Positions 7,337 through 15,071 of a DNA stretch of 64,000 bases are shown in pieces. Location: contig CAZGPE010000008.1 of assembly GCA_964527585.1 (NCBI GenBank), positions 1-64,000 on the forward strand, in the 5' to 3' direction. The notes under the pieces were generated by a model. It did no database searches. It was not told where the DNA came from and saw nothing but the letters and a program-made list of their open reading frames with translations. The DNA is from Fimenecus sp964527585. Its GTDB lineage: Bacteria; Bacillota; Clostridia; Oscillospirales; Acutalibacteraceae. The translations under genes and the position numbers were made by a program. Numbering within the stretch: the first letter of the stretch is position 1; each line of letters opens with the position of its first letter.

Positions 7337-8239
7337 ATGTCGAAATGGGACAGAGATTATCTTGATCTTTGCAGAAAAATACTCAGTGAAGGTACCGAAG
7401 TCGTTAACCGTACAGGTGTAAATTCGGTAAAAGTTCCTTCACACCATTTTCATTTTGATTTGTCGGAAGAATTTCCCGTTTTAACAACGAAACAACTTTT
7501 CATCAGACAGGCAGTTCTTGAAATGCTTTGGATTTATCAGGCGCAGTCAAACGATGTGCGTTGGCTTCAGGAACGAAATGTAAAAATATGGAATGAATGG
7601 GAAATTGACGAAAACGGTATTTGGAATGCAACTCAAATGCTTCCCGATGAAAACGGAAAACTTGTTAAGACACAGGTTCATAAAAATTTCGGTAAGGAAT
7701 ATGCCCACACAATCGGAACGGCTTACGGATATATTGTAAATAAATTTCAAATGACGCAAAATCTTATTGATAAGATTAAAAATCATCCGGAAGACAGAAG
7801 AATGATTATGACTCTTTGGCAGAATGACTATCTTGATACAGCCGTATTGCCTTCTTGCGTATGGTCAAGTGAGTGGGATGTTACCGACGGAAAACTCAAT
7901 GCATGGGTTCATCAGCGCTCTTGCGATGTACCTCTCGGACTTCCTTTTAATGTTACTCAATATGCGACACTTTTGTGTATGCTTGCTCAGGTTTGCGGTT
8001 TACAGCCGGGAACTCTTGATTGGAGTATAAAAGATGCTCATATTTATGTTAATCAAATTGACGGCATAAAAGAACAGATCAAGCGTCAGGATGAAAACGA
8101 AGACATTCCTGCGGCAAAACTTTGGCTTAATCCGGAGATTAAAGACTTTTTCGAATTTGATAATTCAACAGAATGTAAGGATGTCAAACTGGTGGATTAT
8201 AAACATATGGGAAAAATCGTTTTCCCGATTTCACAGTGA
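7337..8239 (+). CDS. thyA: Thymidylate synthase
   Basis: This 300-residue enzyme converts dUMP to dTMP with methylene-tetrahydrofolate. Visible motifs are NRTG near residue 25, the RSCDVPLGLPFNVTQYA block at about 195-211 and DAHIYVNQ near the end. The catalytic Cys is C174 in LPSCVW; the classical enzyme has PCH here, so the His after the nucleophile is Val. The ATG at 7337 is preferred over the in-frame TTG at 7328 because AAGGGG lies 9 nt upstream of it. It is followed 10 nt later by folA, which regenerates the folate it oxidises, a standard pairing. Confidence 0.93.
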   Translation: MSKWDRDYLDLCRKILSEGTEVVNRTGVNSVKVPSHHFHFDLSEEFPVLTTKQLFIRQAVLEMLWIYQAQSNDVRWLQERNVKIWNEWEIDENGIWNATQMLPDENGKLVKTQVHKNFGKEYAHTIGTAYGYIVNKFQMTQNLIDKIKNHPEDRRMIMTLWQNDYLDTAVLPSCVWSSEWDVTDGKLNAWVHQRSCDVPLGLPFNVTQYATLLCMLAQVCGLQPGTLDWSIKDAHIYVNQIDGIKEQIKRQDENEDIPAAKLWLNPEIKDFFEFDNSTECKDVKLVDYKHMGKIVFPISQ

Positions 8240-8249
8240 GGGGAATATT

Positions 8250-8726
8250 ATGTCGATTTCTATAATAGCGGCTATCGGTAAAAACAGGGAACTCGGAAGA
8301 GGAAATGATTTAATTTGGCATTTTAAGGAGGATATGAAGTTTTTCCGTGAAACAACAACCGGTAATACGGTGATTATGGGTCGTAAAACTTTCGAATCGC
8401 TTCCGCACGCTCTTCCCAACCGAAGAAACATTGTTATAACCGGCGATGAAAATTATGTTGCAGACGGGGCACAGGTAGTTCACAGTATCGAGCAGGCGCT
8501 TGAGGAAACCAAGCAAGATAATATTTTTGTTATAGGCGGCGGAAAAGTCTATTCGGAGTTGTTACCTCTTTGTGAAAAACTTTATCTTACACAAATTGAT
8601 GATGTGTGTGAAGATGCCGATATATATTTTCCCGAATTTGACGAAAATTTATATACTGCTGAGAAATTATCCGATTTTACGGTTGACGGAATTCATTTTT
8701 CTCATATTTTATATACTAAAAAATAA
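8250..8726 (+). CDS. folA: Dihydrofolate reductase
   Basis: This 158-residue NADPH-dependent enzyme reduces dihydrofolate to tetrahydrofolate. The N-terminal IIAAIGKNRELGRGNDLIW, IMGRKTFESLP and FVIGGGKVY are classical DHFR motifs. The open frame extends 53 codons upstream into thyA, but the ATG at 8250 has a GAGGGG site 6 nt before it and matches the family N-terminus. It is co-transcribed with thyA. Confidence 0.95.
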   Translation: MSISIIAAIGKNRELGRGNDLIWHFKEDMKFFRETTTGNTVIMGRKTFESLPHALPNRRNIVITGDENYVADGAQVVHSIEQALEETKQDNIFVIGGGKVYSELLPLCEKLYLTQIDDVCEDADIYFPEFDENLYTAEKLSDFTVDGIHFSHILYTKK

Positions 8727-8730
8727 TCAA

Positions 8731-8760
8731 TCTACAAATAATAACCTCACGCAATATAAT
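8731..8760 (+). promoter_or_regulatory. Possible promoter of trxA
   Basis: A perfect TATAAT (8755-8760) has only a weak -35 match, TCTACA at 8731-8736, with an 18-nt spacer. Confidence 0.35.
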
Positions 8761-8794
8761 GGCGTTTTAGGTATTATAAAAAGGGAGTTAAATT

Positions 8795-9112
8795 ATGCAG
8801 ATAATTAAAGTTACAATCGAAAATTTTGCGAAAGAGGTTACACAGTCGGAAATACCGGTATTGGTGGATATTTATGCTGATTGGTGCGGTCCGTGTAAAA
8901 TGCTTGCTCCGGAACTTGAAGCGTTTGCACAGGAAACACAAGAAGTTAAGGTGTGTAAACTTAATGTTGATGAAAGTTCCGAACTTGCTATGATTTACGG
9001 CGTGTTAAGTGTACCGACGCTTTTGCTGTTTAAGGACGGGAAAGAGATTGCCCGTCATGTAGGCGGATGCGAGAAAGATGACATTGTAAGTTTTTGCAAC
9101 AATAGTTTATAA
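8795..9112 (+). CDS. trxA: Thioredoxin
   Basis: This 105-residue cytosolic disulfide reductant has the active site WCGPC at residues 30-34 and the cis-Pro loop SVPTLLLF near 73-80, with the usual single-domain length. The ATG at 8795 follows AAAGGGAG. No thioredoxin reductase is adjacent. It ends at a hairpin shared with the convergent HTH gene. Confidence 0.92.
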   Translation: MQIIKVTIENFAKEVTQSEIPVLVDIYADWCGPCKMLAPELEAFAQETQEVKVCKLNVDESSELAMIYGVLSVPTLLLFKDGKEIARHVGGCEKDDIVSFCNNSL

Positions 9113-9117
9113 AAAAA

Positions 9118-9150
9118 GACCTAAACAGCACGGTACTGTTTAGGCCTTTT
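9118..9150. terminator. Bidirectional terminator between trxA and the HTH gene
   Basis: An 11-bp stem with one mismatch (9118-9128 with 9136-9146) is followed by T residues on the plus strand and by A-run-encoded T residues on the minus strand. Confidence 0.75.
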
Positions 9151-9158
9151 TTGTTAAT

Positions 9159-9491
9159 TTAATCGTTGTTTATGTTTTTCAGTAAGTTGTATAAATCATT
9201 CCTATCTTCATCGGACAATGATCTGTATGTAAGAATAAAAGCCGACTCTTCCTTTGTTATTATAGGACTGTATATTTTGGTGTTGCAGGGAGATTGACCG
9301 AGCAAACCACCGACGGTTGTGTTAAGCGCTTTGGCAATGCCGATTGCTTTATCAATTGAAAGGCGTTTGAAATTGTTATCTAAGTAGTGTTTAAGTTCGT
9401 TTTTCGAAATACCGGTTTTATCTGCCAATTCTTCGAGAGTAAGACCTGACTTTTCTATAAGTTCCGATATTTTCAGCGTTTGCTCATACAT
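9159..9491 (-). CDS. XRE-family helix-turn-helix regulator
   Basis: This 110-residue protein has an N-terminal Cro/C1-type HTH (residues about 8-60): LTLEELADKTGISKNELKHYL followed by IAKALNTTVGGLLG. The C-terminal 50 residues hold an acidic helix (LSDEDRNDLYNLLKNI) often seen in small regulators. The frame continues 29 codons upstream, but the ATG at 9491 is preceded by AAGGGA and starts directly at the domain. Target genes are unknown. It lies between trxA and ssrA and could control either; this is not shown by the sequence. Confidence 0.8.
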   Translation of the reverse strand: MYEQTLKISELIEKSGLTLEELADKTGISKNELKHYLDNNFKRLSIDKAIGIAKALNTTVGGLLGQSPCNTKIYSPIITKEESAFILTYRSLSDEDRNDLYNLLKNINND

Positions 9492-9605
9492 TGATAACAC
9501 ATCCCTTATTTGATATAGCGGTTTAGGTTTTGATATATACCTTAGAAAAATAATAACATACATAAAAAGTATAGGCAAGTATATTTTTTTGATTTTTTGA
9601 AAATA

Positions 9606-9634
9606 AAAAGCAAGCCATAATGGCTTGCTTTTTT
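9606..9634 (-). terminator. Terminator of the tmRNA
   Basis: A self-complementary hairpin (AAGCAAGCCAT with its complement) lies immediately after the tmRNA 3' CCA and is followed by a T run on the minus strand. Confidence 0.85.
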
Positions 9635-9635
9635 A

Positions 9636-9984
9636 TGGTGGAGACGGCGGTACTCGAAACCGCGTCCGAAAACCCATCTGCACAGCTTTCTACGAGCGTA
9701 TTCGCTATATTGAAATTCCCTTTGTCAAAAGCCTAACGACAGGCGTTTGATTCAGGTAGCCCTGTTATGTGTGATGAGTTACAAGGCGATAGCTCATTCA
9801 CATTTACTGCTACTTGATGCTCCGTTTGAGATCGCAGTAATTCTCAAGGGAACAGCTGCTTAATTAAGCAGCAAGTAAAACTTCGTTTTTGTCGTTTATT
9901 TCTAAACTTGAGGCTTTTAAGGCGGTTCCTCGCCGCCGCTCGCTTACCGTGTGTCAAGATCCCCGTCGAAATCCTTTCGTCCCC
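9636..9984 (-). ncRNA. ssrA: Transfer-messenger RNA (tmRNA)
   Basis: About 349 nt on the minus strand. The 5' end GGGGACG pairs with CGTCTCC near the 3' CCA, forming the tRNA-Ala-like acceptor. GGTTTCGAGTACC forms the T arm and GGATTTCGACGGGG the start of the tRNA-like domain. The tag reading frame runs from 9899 down to 9864 and encodes INDKNEVLLAA then TAA; with the charged alanine the tag would be A-INDKNEVLLAA. The stop lies in a hairpin loop region, as is usual. tmRNA with SmpB rescues stalled ribosomes, and smpB lies directly upstream. Confidence 0.93.
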
Positions 9985-10033
9985 GAATATATTAGACAGT
10001 AAAACTGCTATATACGGTAGATTGCGAGGAAAA

Positions 10034-10495
10034 TTACCTCATCCTTTCTTTGAATTCTCTGTCAATTGCTCTGTTTGCCTCTTTTTTAGCGGCAACTTCA
10101 CGCTTATCGTATATCTTCTTACCTTTGCAAAGACCGACTTTGACTTTTGCTCTTCCTTTTTTGAAGTAGACACTGAGGGGGATAAGAGTCAGACCCTGCT
10201 GTTTAACCGTACCGAATAAACGGTTGATTTCTTTTTTATGCATAAGCAGTTTCTTCTTTCGCATAGGATCACGGTTGAAGATATTACCTTGTTCATAAGG
10301 GCTGATATGCATTGAATTTACAAAGATTTCACCGGAATCTATACTGCACCAGGAATCTTTAAGATTTATCCTGCCTTCACGGATGCTTTTAACTTCCGTT
10401 CCGAACAGTTCGATACCGGCTTCGTATTCTTCGATTATAAAATAATCGTGATACGCTTTTTTATTTTGTGCAACTGTTTTGTTGTTATCGTTCAT
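10034..10495 (-). CDS. smpB: SsrA-binding protein SmpB
   Basis: This 153-residue partner of tmRNA has the core GIELFGTEVKSIREGRINLKDS and HISPYEQGN, followed by KKLLMHKKEINRLFG, the standard SmpB order. The basic C-terminal tail (AAKKEANRAIDREFKERMR) is the helix that probes the empty mRNA channel. The ATG at 10495 follows AGGT. It is located 50 nt upstream of ssrA and just after recR on the same strand. Confidence 0.96.
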   Translation of the reverse strand: MNDNNKTVAQNKKAYHDYFIIEEYEAGIELFGTEVKSIREGRINLKDSWCSIDSGEIFVNSMHISPYEQGNIFNRDPMRKKKLLMHKKEINRLFGTVKQQGLTLIPLSVYFKKGRAKVKVGLCKGKKIYDKREVAAKKEANRAIDREFKERMR

Positions 10496-10507
10496 AATTA
10501 TACCTGA

Positions 10508-11107
10508 TTATATTTCTCGGCGCCATTCTAATGCACGGGAGAGGGTAACTTCGTCGGCATATTCCAAATCCGCACCGACGGGAATACCGTAGGCAAGTCT
10601 TGTAACGGAAATATCAAAAGGCTTTAGAAGTCTTGAAATATACATTGCCGTTGCCTCACCCTCGATTGTCGGATCGGTTGCCATAATTATTTCTTTAACA
10701 GTATTGTCAGATAATCTTGAAATTAAATCTTTAATTGTTAACTGATCCGGACCTACATTGTTCATCGGAGATATAACTCCGTGTAAGACATGATACAGAC
10801 CTTTGTATTCATGTGTTCTTTCGATTGCGACAACATCTCTCGGATCGGAAACAACGCATATTACACTGTTATCCCGTTTTTCGTTAGAGCAAACGGAACA
10901 AATTTCGTTTTCCGTAAGATTTTTACAGATTTTACACTGATGTATTTTTTCGTGGGCGTTAAAAATAGCATCGGTGAGAGATTTAACATCTCTATCGGCA
11001 AGAGACAAGACATAAAACGCAAGTCTTTCCGCCGATTTTGTGCCGATTGACGGCATTTTTCTGAATTCCTCGACAAGTTTGTCAAGTGCAGGTACATAGT
11101 TAGCCAT
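10508..11107 (-). CDS. recR: Recombination protein RecR
   Basis: This 199-residue protein loads RecA at gaps together with RecFO. The HhH motif (KMPSIGTKSAERLAFY, residues 17-32) comes first, then a four-Cys zinc finger (CKICKNLTENEICSVC), then a Toprim domain beginning ICVVSDPRDVVAIE, and the C-terminal LAYGIPVGADLEYADE that contains the Walker-B-like block. Its ATG overlaps the ybaB stop (TAATG). The dnaX-ybaB-recR order is conserved in Firmicutes. Confidence 0.96.
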   Translation of the reverse strand: MANYVPALDKLVEEFRKMPSIGTKSAERLAFYVLSLADRDVKSLTDAIFNAHEKIHQCKICKNLTENEICSVCSNEKRDNSVICVVSDPRDVVAIERTHEYKGLYHVLHGVISPMNNVGPDQLTIKDLISRLSDNTVKEIIMATDPTIEGEATAMYISRLLKPFDISVTRLAYGIPVGADLEYADEVTLSRALEWRREI

Positions 11108-11448
11108 TAAAACATACCGTTCATACCGGGAATGTTAAGTCCGCCGGTTATTTTACTCATTTCTCTTTCGGCAGTTTCATCTGCTTTTCTCATTGCTTCG
11201 TTGAGTGCGGCAATAAGCATATCTTCAAGCATTTCAACATCTTCGGGGTCAACAACTTCGGGTTTGATCGTTATTGCTTTGATTTCATGCGAACCGTTAA
11301 CGGTAACATCGACTGCACCGCCGCCAGAACAAGCTGAATATTCGGCAACAGCGAGTTCTTCCTGAAGATTTTGCATATTTTGCTGCATTTCCTGAATTCG
11401 TTTCATCATATTTCCGCCTGCGGCCTGATTGGGTATTCTTGCTTTCAT
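11107..11448 (-). CDS. YbaB/EbfC family nucleoid-associated protein
   Basis: This 113-residue DNA-binding dimer of the YbaB family has a Met/Gln-rich N-terminal helix (MMKRIQEMQQNMQNLQEELA) and the core VDVTVNGSHEIKAITIKPEVVDPEDVEMLEDM, both typical. Its position between dnaX and recR is conserved across bacteria. It has a clear GGAGATATTG ribosome binding site before the ATG at 11448. Confidence 0.93.
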   Translation of the reverse strand: MKARIPNQAAGGNMMKRIQEMQQNMQNLQEELAVAEYSACSGGGAVDVTVNGSHEIKAITIKPEVVDPEDVEMLEDMLIAALNEAMRKADETAEREMSKITGGLNIPGMNGMF

Positions 11449-11460
11449 ATCAATATCTCC

Positions 11461-13155
11461 TTATTGTTCGATTATTTGTATGTTAAGTCCTTTTGCTCTC
11501 TCAAGTAAAGAATCGAGCGGACTTACTGTTTGCTCAGAGGTGCTTTTTTGAGACTGAACGGGAGCGGATGAAGAAACAATTGTTATCTTTAAGTCTTCTC
11601 CGATTGTGTCTCTGATTGCCGTTTGAACGGCTTGATAGTGATCCTTTTTTGAAATGAATTGCTGTAAAATCGGATTAGCCGATTTTATACACATATATCC
11701 GTCTTTTATATATGCGGTTGAATTGTTAAGAAAACTCATTAACATAGGATCGCTTTTTTGAACGGCTTCGAGAATGTCCGACCATTTCGTAAACGGAGTT
11801 CGGTTCTCGGCATTATCGTCGGAAATTTTCGGCAGATTAACATCCGATTGCATTTGCCGTGAAATAGGAGTTTGCGTTTTAATGCTTTCGGACTTGATTT
11901 CCGGTTTCACAAAATTCAAATTTTGATTTTTGCTTTTTTCTTCGGATTGAATATTTATTTTTGATTTCGATTCTTCGGTTGCAGCTTGAGACTTGTTCGA
12001 AGAGGGGAAGCCCGCTTCCGCTTTTTTCTCAAGTTCCGAAATTCTTCTTAACAATGCGGCGTTATCGCTCAATAATTCGGGAGAACAGAGTTTTATCATA
12101 ACCATTTCGGCGGTTATTTTTTTGTTGCTGCCTTTTTTTAATTCGTATATCGCATTATTGAGAATTTCCATTGAAGAAATAACAGATGAAAGAGTAAGTG
12201 TCTGAGCTTGCTCTTTAATTTTTTGCACTTCGCTGTCGGAAGCGAGAATAAGATCTTTGTATGATGGGACGGTAAGCGCAATCATCATATTCCTGTAATG
12301 AGATATGAGTTCGGAAAAAAGCCGTTCCATATCGCATGAGTTTTCATAAAGCAAATTAAGTGTTTCAAGAGCGCTTTTGCAATCACGGTTTTTTACGGCT
12401 TCGACAAGAGAATAAATATGTTCTTTGCCTGCAATACCCGAAGCATCGCTTACAAGACTTTCCGTAATCGGTTTTTCGTATGAAGCACATCTGTCAAGCA
12501 AAGAGAGGGCATCACGCATACCGCCGTCGGAAATGCGTGCGATAAGCATTGCGGCTTCATCGGTAAGTTCGAAATTTTCCTGCTGTGCAACGAATTTGAG
12601 TCTTGCGGCAATATCCACAGGAGAAATTCTTTTGAAATCGAATCTTTGACAGCGTGAAAGAATTGTAGAGGGAAGTTTATGAACTTCCGTCGTTGCGAGA
12701 ATGAATTTAACATATTCGGGCGGCTCTTCGAGTGTTTTAAGCAAAGCATTGAAAGCGCCTGTTGAAAGCATATGAACTTCGTCGATTATATAAACTCTGT
12801 ATTTGACGGAAGACGGCATATAATTTGTCTCTTCACGCAAATCACGGATATTATCGACACCGTTATTCGATGCGGCGTCGATTTCAACAACATCGACAAC
12901 CGAACCGTTGTCGATTCCACGGCATGCCGCACACTCGTTACAGGGATTTCCGTTAACGGTATGCTCGCAGTTTACGGCTTTCGCCAAAATTTTCGCACAG
13001 GTAGTTTTTCCCGTTCCTCTCGAACCTGTGAAAAGGTATGCGTGAGAAACACGGTCGGAACTGACTGCGTTCATCAATGTTTCGGTAATATGATTTTGAC
13101 CGTACACATCCGAAAATGTTTGAGGTCTCCATTTGCGGTAAAGTACCTGATACAT
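11461..13155 (-). CDS. dnaX: DNA polymerase III subunit gamma/tau
   Basis: This 564-residue clamp-loader ATPase has Walker A GSRGTGKTTCAK near residue 43, a four-Cys zinc module (C-x8-C-x2-C-x2-C) at about 63-80, Walker B IIDEVHML near 125, and the sensor region ILATTEVHKLPSTILSRCQRF. Domain III extends to about residue 360, followed by a Lys/Ser/Gln-rich linker and a tau-like C-terminal domain. The ATG at 13155 follows AAAGGTGTGAG. SRP RNA lies immediately upstream, as in Bacillus subtilis (scr-dnaX-yaaK-recR). Confidence 0.96.
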   Translation of the reverse strand: MYQVLYRKWRPQTFSDVYGQNHITETLMNAVSSDRVSHAYLFTGSRGTGKTTCAKILAKAVNCEHTVNGNPCNECAACRGIDNGSVVDVVEIDAASNNGVDNIRDLREETNYMPSSVKYRVYIIDEVHMLSTGAFNALLKTLEEPPEYVKFILATTEVHKLPSTILSRCQRFDFKRISPVDIAARLKFVAQQENFELTDEAAMLIARISDGGMRDALSLLDRCASYEKPITESLVSDASGIAGKEHIYSLVEAVKNRDCKSALETLNLLYENSCDMERLFSELISHYRNMMIALTVPSYKDLILASDSEVQKIKEQAQTLTLSSVISSMEILNNAIYELKKGSNKKITAEMVMIKLCSPELLSDNAALLRRISELEKKAEAGFPSSNKSQAATEESKSKINIQSEEKSKNQNLNFVKPEIKSESIKTQTPISRQMQSDVNLPKISDDNAENRTPFTKWSDILEAVQKSDPMLMSFLNNSTAYIKDGYMCIKSANPILQQFISKKDHYQAVQTAIRDTIGEDLKITIVSSSAPVQSQKSTSEQTVSPLDSLLERAKGLNIQIIEQ

Positions 13156-13180
13156 CTTCTCACACCTTTACAAAATAATA

Positions 13181-13319
13181 GCCTTAATTCTGTCATGCAC
13201 CGTGCAGGCTTGACTGTATCGCACAGGCTGACCGCTTAATGCTGCTCGGTTCCCCGCCTGACATGATTCACAGAGCTCTGTCGCACAGGACCAACACGGT
13301 ACATGACACAATTAAGGCA
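13181..13319 (-). ncRNA. ffs: Signal recognition particle RNA (4.5S-like hairpin)
   Basis: On the minus strand a roughly 24-bp closing helix (13296-13319 with 13181-13204, a few mismatches) encloses the SRP S-domain. The Ffh-binding motif reads TCAGG-CGG-GGAA-CCG-AGCAGC, with the GGAA tetraloop and the asymmetric AGCAGC internal loop that Ffh recognises. The position immediately upstream of dnaX is the conserved Firmicute site. No separate Alu domain is obvious, so this appears to be the short form of about 140 nt. Confidence 0.88.
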
Positions 13320-13324
13320 TAATT

Positions 13325-13353
13325 ATTATAATATAAACTGCGTTTAATTGCAA
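13325..13353 (-). promoter_or_regulatory. Promoter of SRP RNA (and dnaX operon)
   Basis: On the minus strand TTGCAA (13353-13348), a 17-nt spacer and a perfect TATAAT (13330-13325) place the start at about 13318, which agrees with the RNA 5' end deduced from its closing helix. Confidence 0.8.
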
Positions 13354-13375
13354 TAGAAAAATCGAACAATTATTG

Positions 13376-13404
13376 TTGTTATTCGTAAAATAATTTGATA
13401 TAAT
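13376..13404 (+). promoter_or_regulatory. Promoter of glpK
   Basis: TTGTTA (13376-13381), a 17-nt spacer and TATAAT (13399-13404) lie back-to-back with the divergent SRP RNA promoter. They leave an untranslated leader of about 90 nt, in which no antiterminator hairpin was recognised. Confidence 0.7.
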
Positions 13405-13501
13405 GTACTTGAATATATTTTATCGGCAAATACGGTGATTTTTCATCGGTTGTAAATAGATTAAAAAGGGTAAAGATTTTAATAAAACAAGGGTGGGTTT
13501 T

Positions 13502-15010
13502 ATGAAAAAATATGTAATGGCTCTTGATCAGGGAACAACGAGTTCCCGTGCGATTTTATTTGACCGTAACGGAAAAATTTGCGCTAAGGCTCAGCATGAG
13601 TTTACTCAAATTTATCCGAATGCCGGTTGGGTAGAACATTCTCCGATGTCGATTTTGTTCTCGCAGCTTCAGTCTGCTACGGAAGTTCTCGCAACAAGCG
13701 GAATTCCGGTTGAAGAACTTGCGGCGATCGGCATTACAAACCAGCGAGAAACAACTCTCGTTTGGGAGAAATCAACGGGAAAACCGATTTACAATGCGAT
13801 TGTTTGGCAGTGCCGAAGAACAGCCGATATGTGTGAAAAAATAATGGCTGATAAGGAACTGACTCAATATATTAAAGATCATACGGGTCTTGTAGTAGAC
13901 GCTTATTTCTCCGCAACTAAAATCTCTTGGATTTTGGACAATGTCGAAGGTGCAAGAGAACAGGCCGAAAAAGGAGAACTTCTTTTCGGAACGGTTGACA
14001 CTTGGCTTATTTGGAATTTAACGGGCGGTAGAATACATATCACCGATTATTCCAATGCGTCAAGAACAATGCTGTTTGATGTTGATAAACTTTGCTGGGA
14101 CGAACATATATGCAAATCTTTGAACATTCCGATGAGTATGCTTCCCGAAGTTAAACCTTCAAGTATGGTTTACGGAGAAGTTGCTTCGGGTGTTATGGGT
14201 CTTGAAGAACTTGCGGGAGTTCCGATTGCGGGCGCTATCGGAGATCAGCCTGCCGCACTTTTCGGACAAGGTTGCTTTGAAGCGGGGCAAGCAAAAAACA
14301 CATACGGTACAGGTTGTTTCCTGCTTATGAATACGGGCGAAACCCGTGTTATTTCTCATCATAATCTCGTTACGGGTGTTGCTTGGGGAATTGGGGATAA
14401 AGTTACATACGCAATAGAAGGTTCCGCATTTAATGCCGGTTCGATAATTAAATGGCTTAGGGACGATATGCATGTTATTGATTCTGCGGCACGCTGCGAT
14501 GAACTTGCCGAAAGCGTTCCCGATGCAAACGGAATATATTTTGTCCCCGCATTTACGGGACTCGGTGCTCCGTATTGGGATATGTATGCACGGGGAACAA
14601 TCGTCGGTATGACAAGAGGAGTAAACCGTGCCCATATTTGCCGTTCCGTGCTTGAGGCTATCGCTTATCAAATGACCGATTTGCTGGAAGCGATGAAACA
14701 GGATTCGGATATCAATCTTTTCGAATTGAGAGTAGACGGCGGTGCTTCCGTATCGGATGTAATGATGCAAATTCAGTCCGACTTAATCCGTACTCCCGTT
14801 AACAGACCTAAAATGGTTGAAACAACGGCAATCGGTGCGGCGTATCTTGCCGGACTTGCGGTCGGATTTTGGAAAGATACTAATGAAATTTCGCAAATCC
14901 GACAGGTTGACAAACTCTTTGAACCGCAAATGGAAATTGAAAAGAGAAATGAATATTATAAAGGATGGCTCCGTGCGGTTGAGCGTTCGAGAAATTGGAT
15001 AGAACACTGA
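13502..15010 (+). CDS. glpK: Glycerol kinase
   Basis: This 502-residue FGGY-family kinase phosphorylates glycerol to glycerol-3-phosphate. The N-terminal ALDQGTTSSRAILFD ATP motif, GITNQRETT, the WQCRRTAD substrate loop, GTVDTWLIWNLTGG and the C-terminal RVDGGASVSD are all present at the expected places and length. The ATG at 13502 has an AAGGG site 8 nt upstream and is preferred over the in-frame GTG at 13493. No glycerol facilitator or glycerol-3-phosphate dehydrogenase is adjacent. Confidence 0.95.
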   Translation: MKKYVMALDQGTTSSRAILFDRNGKICAKAQHEFTQIYPNAGWVEHSPMSILFSQLQSATEVLATSGIPVEELAAIGITNQRETTLVWEKSTGKPIYNAIVWQCRRTADMCEKIMADKELTQYIKDHTGLVVDAYFSATKISWILDNVEGAREQAEKGELLFGTVDTWLIWNLTGGRIHITDYSNASRTMLFDVDKLCWDEHICKSLNIPMSMLPEVKPSSMVYGEVASGVMGLEELAGVPIAGAIGDQPAALFGQGCFEAGQAKNTYGTGCFLLMNTGETRVISHHNLVTGVAWGIGDKVTYAIEGSAFNAGSIIKWLRDDMHVIDSAARCDELAESVPDANGIYFVPAFTGLGAPYWDMYARGTIVGMTRGVNRAHICRSVLEAIAYQMTDLLEAMKQDSDINLFELRVDGGASVSDVMMQIQSDLIRTPVNRPKMVETTAIGAAYLAGLAVGFWKDTNEISQIRQVDKLFEPQMEIEKRNEYYKGWLRAVERSRNWIEH

Positions 15011-15071
15011 TATTAAGGCACTTTGCCGTAATATTCGGTAATTTAGAAGATAAAACAGTTGAGGTGTGAAA

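Noticed and set aside
8091..8249. N-terminal extension of dihydrofolate reductase
   Set aside because: It overlaps thyA, and the ATG at 8250 has its own ribosome binding site and the standard DHFR N-terminus.
9908..10219. Plus-strand open frame over tmRNA and smpB
   Set aside because: Both the RNA and the protein gene on the other strand are unambiguous.
12772..13239. Plus-strand open frame across the dnaX start and SRP RNA
   Set aside because: It runs antisense to dnaX and to a structured RNA; no protein family is visible.
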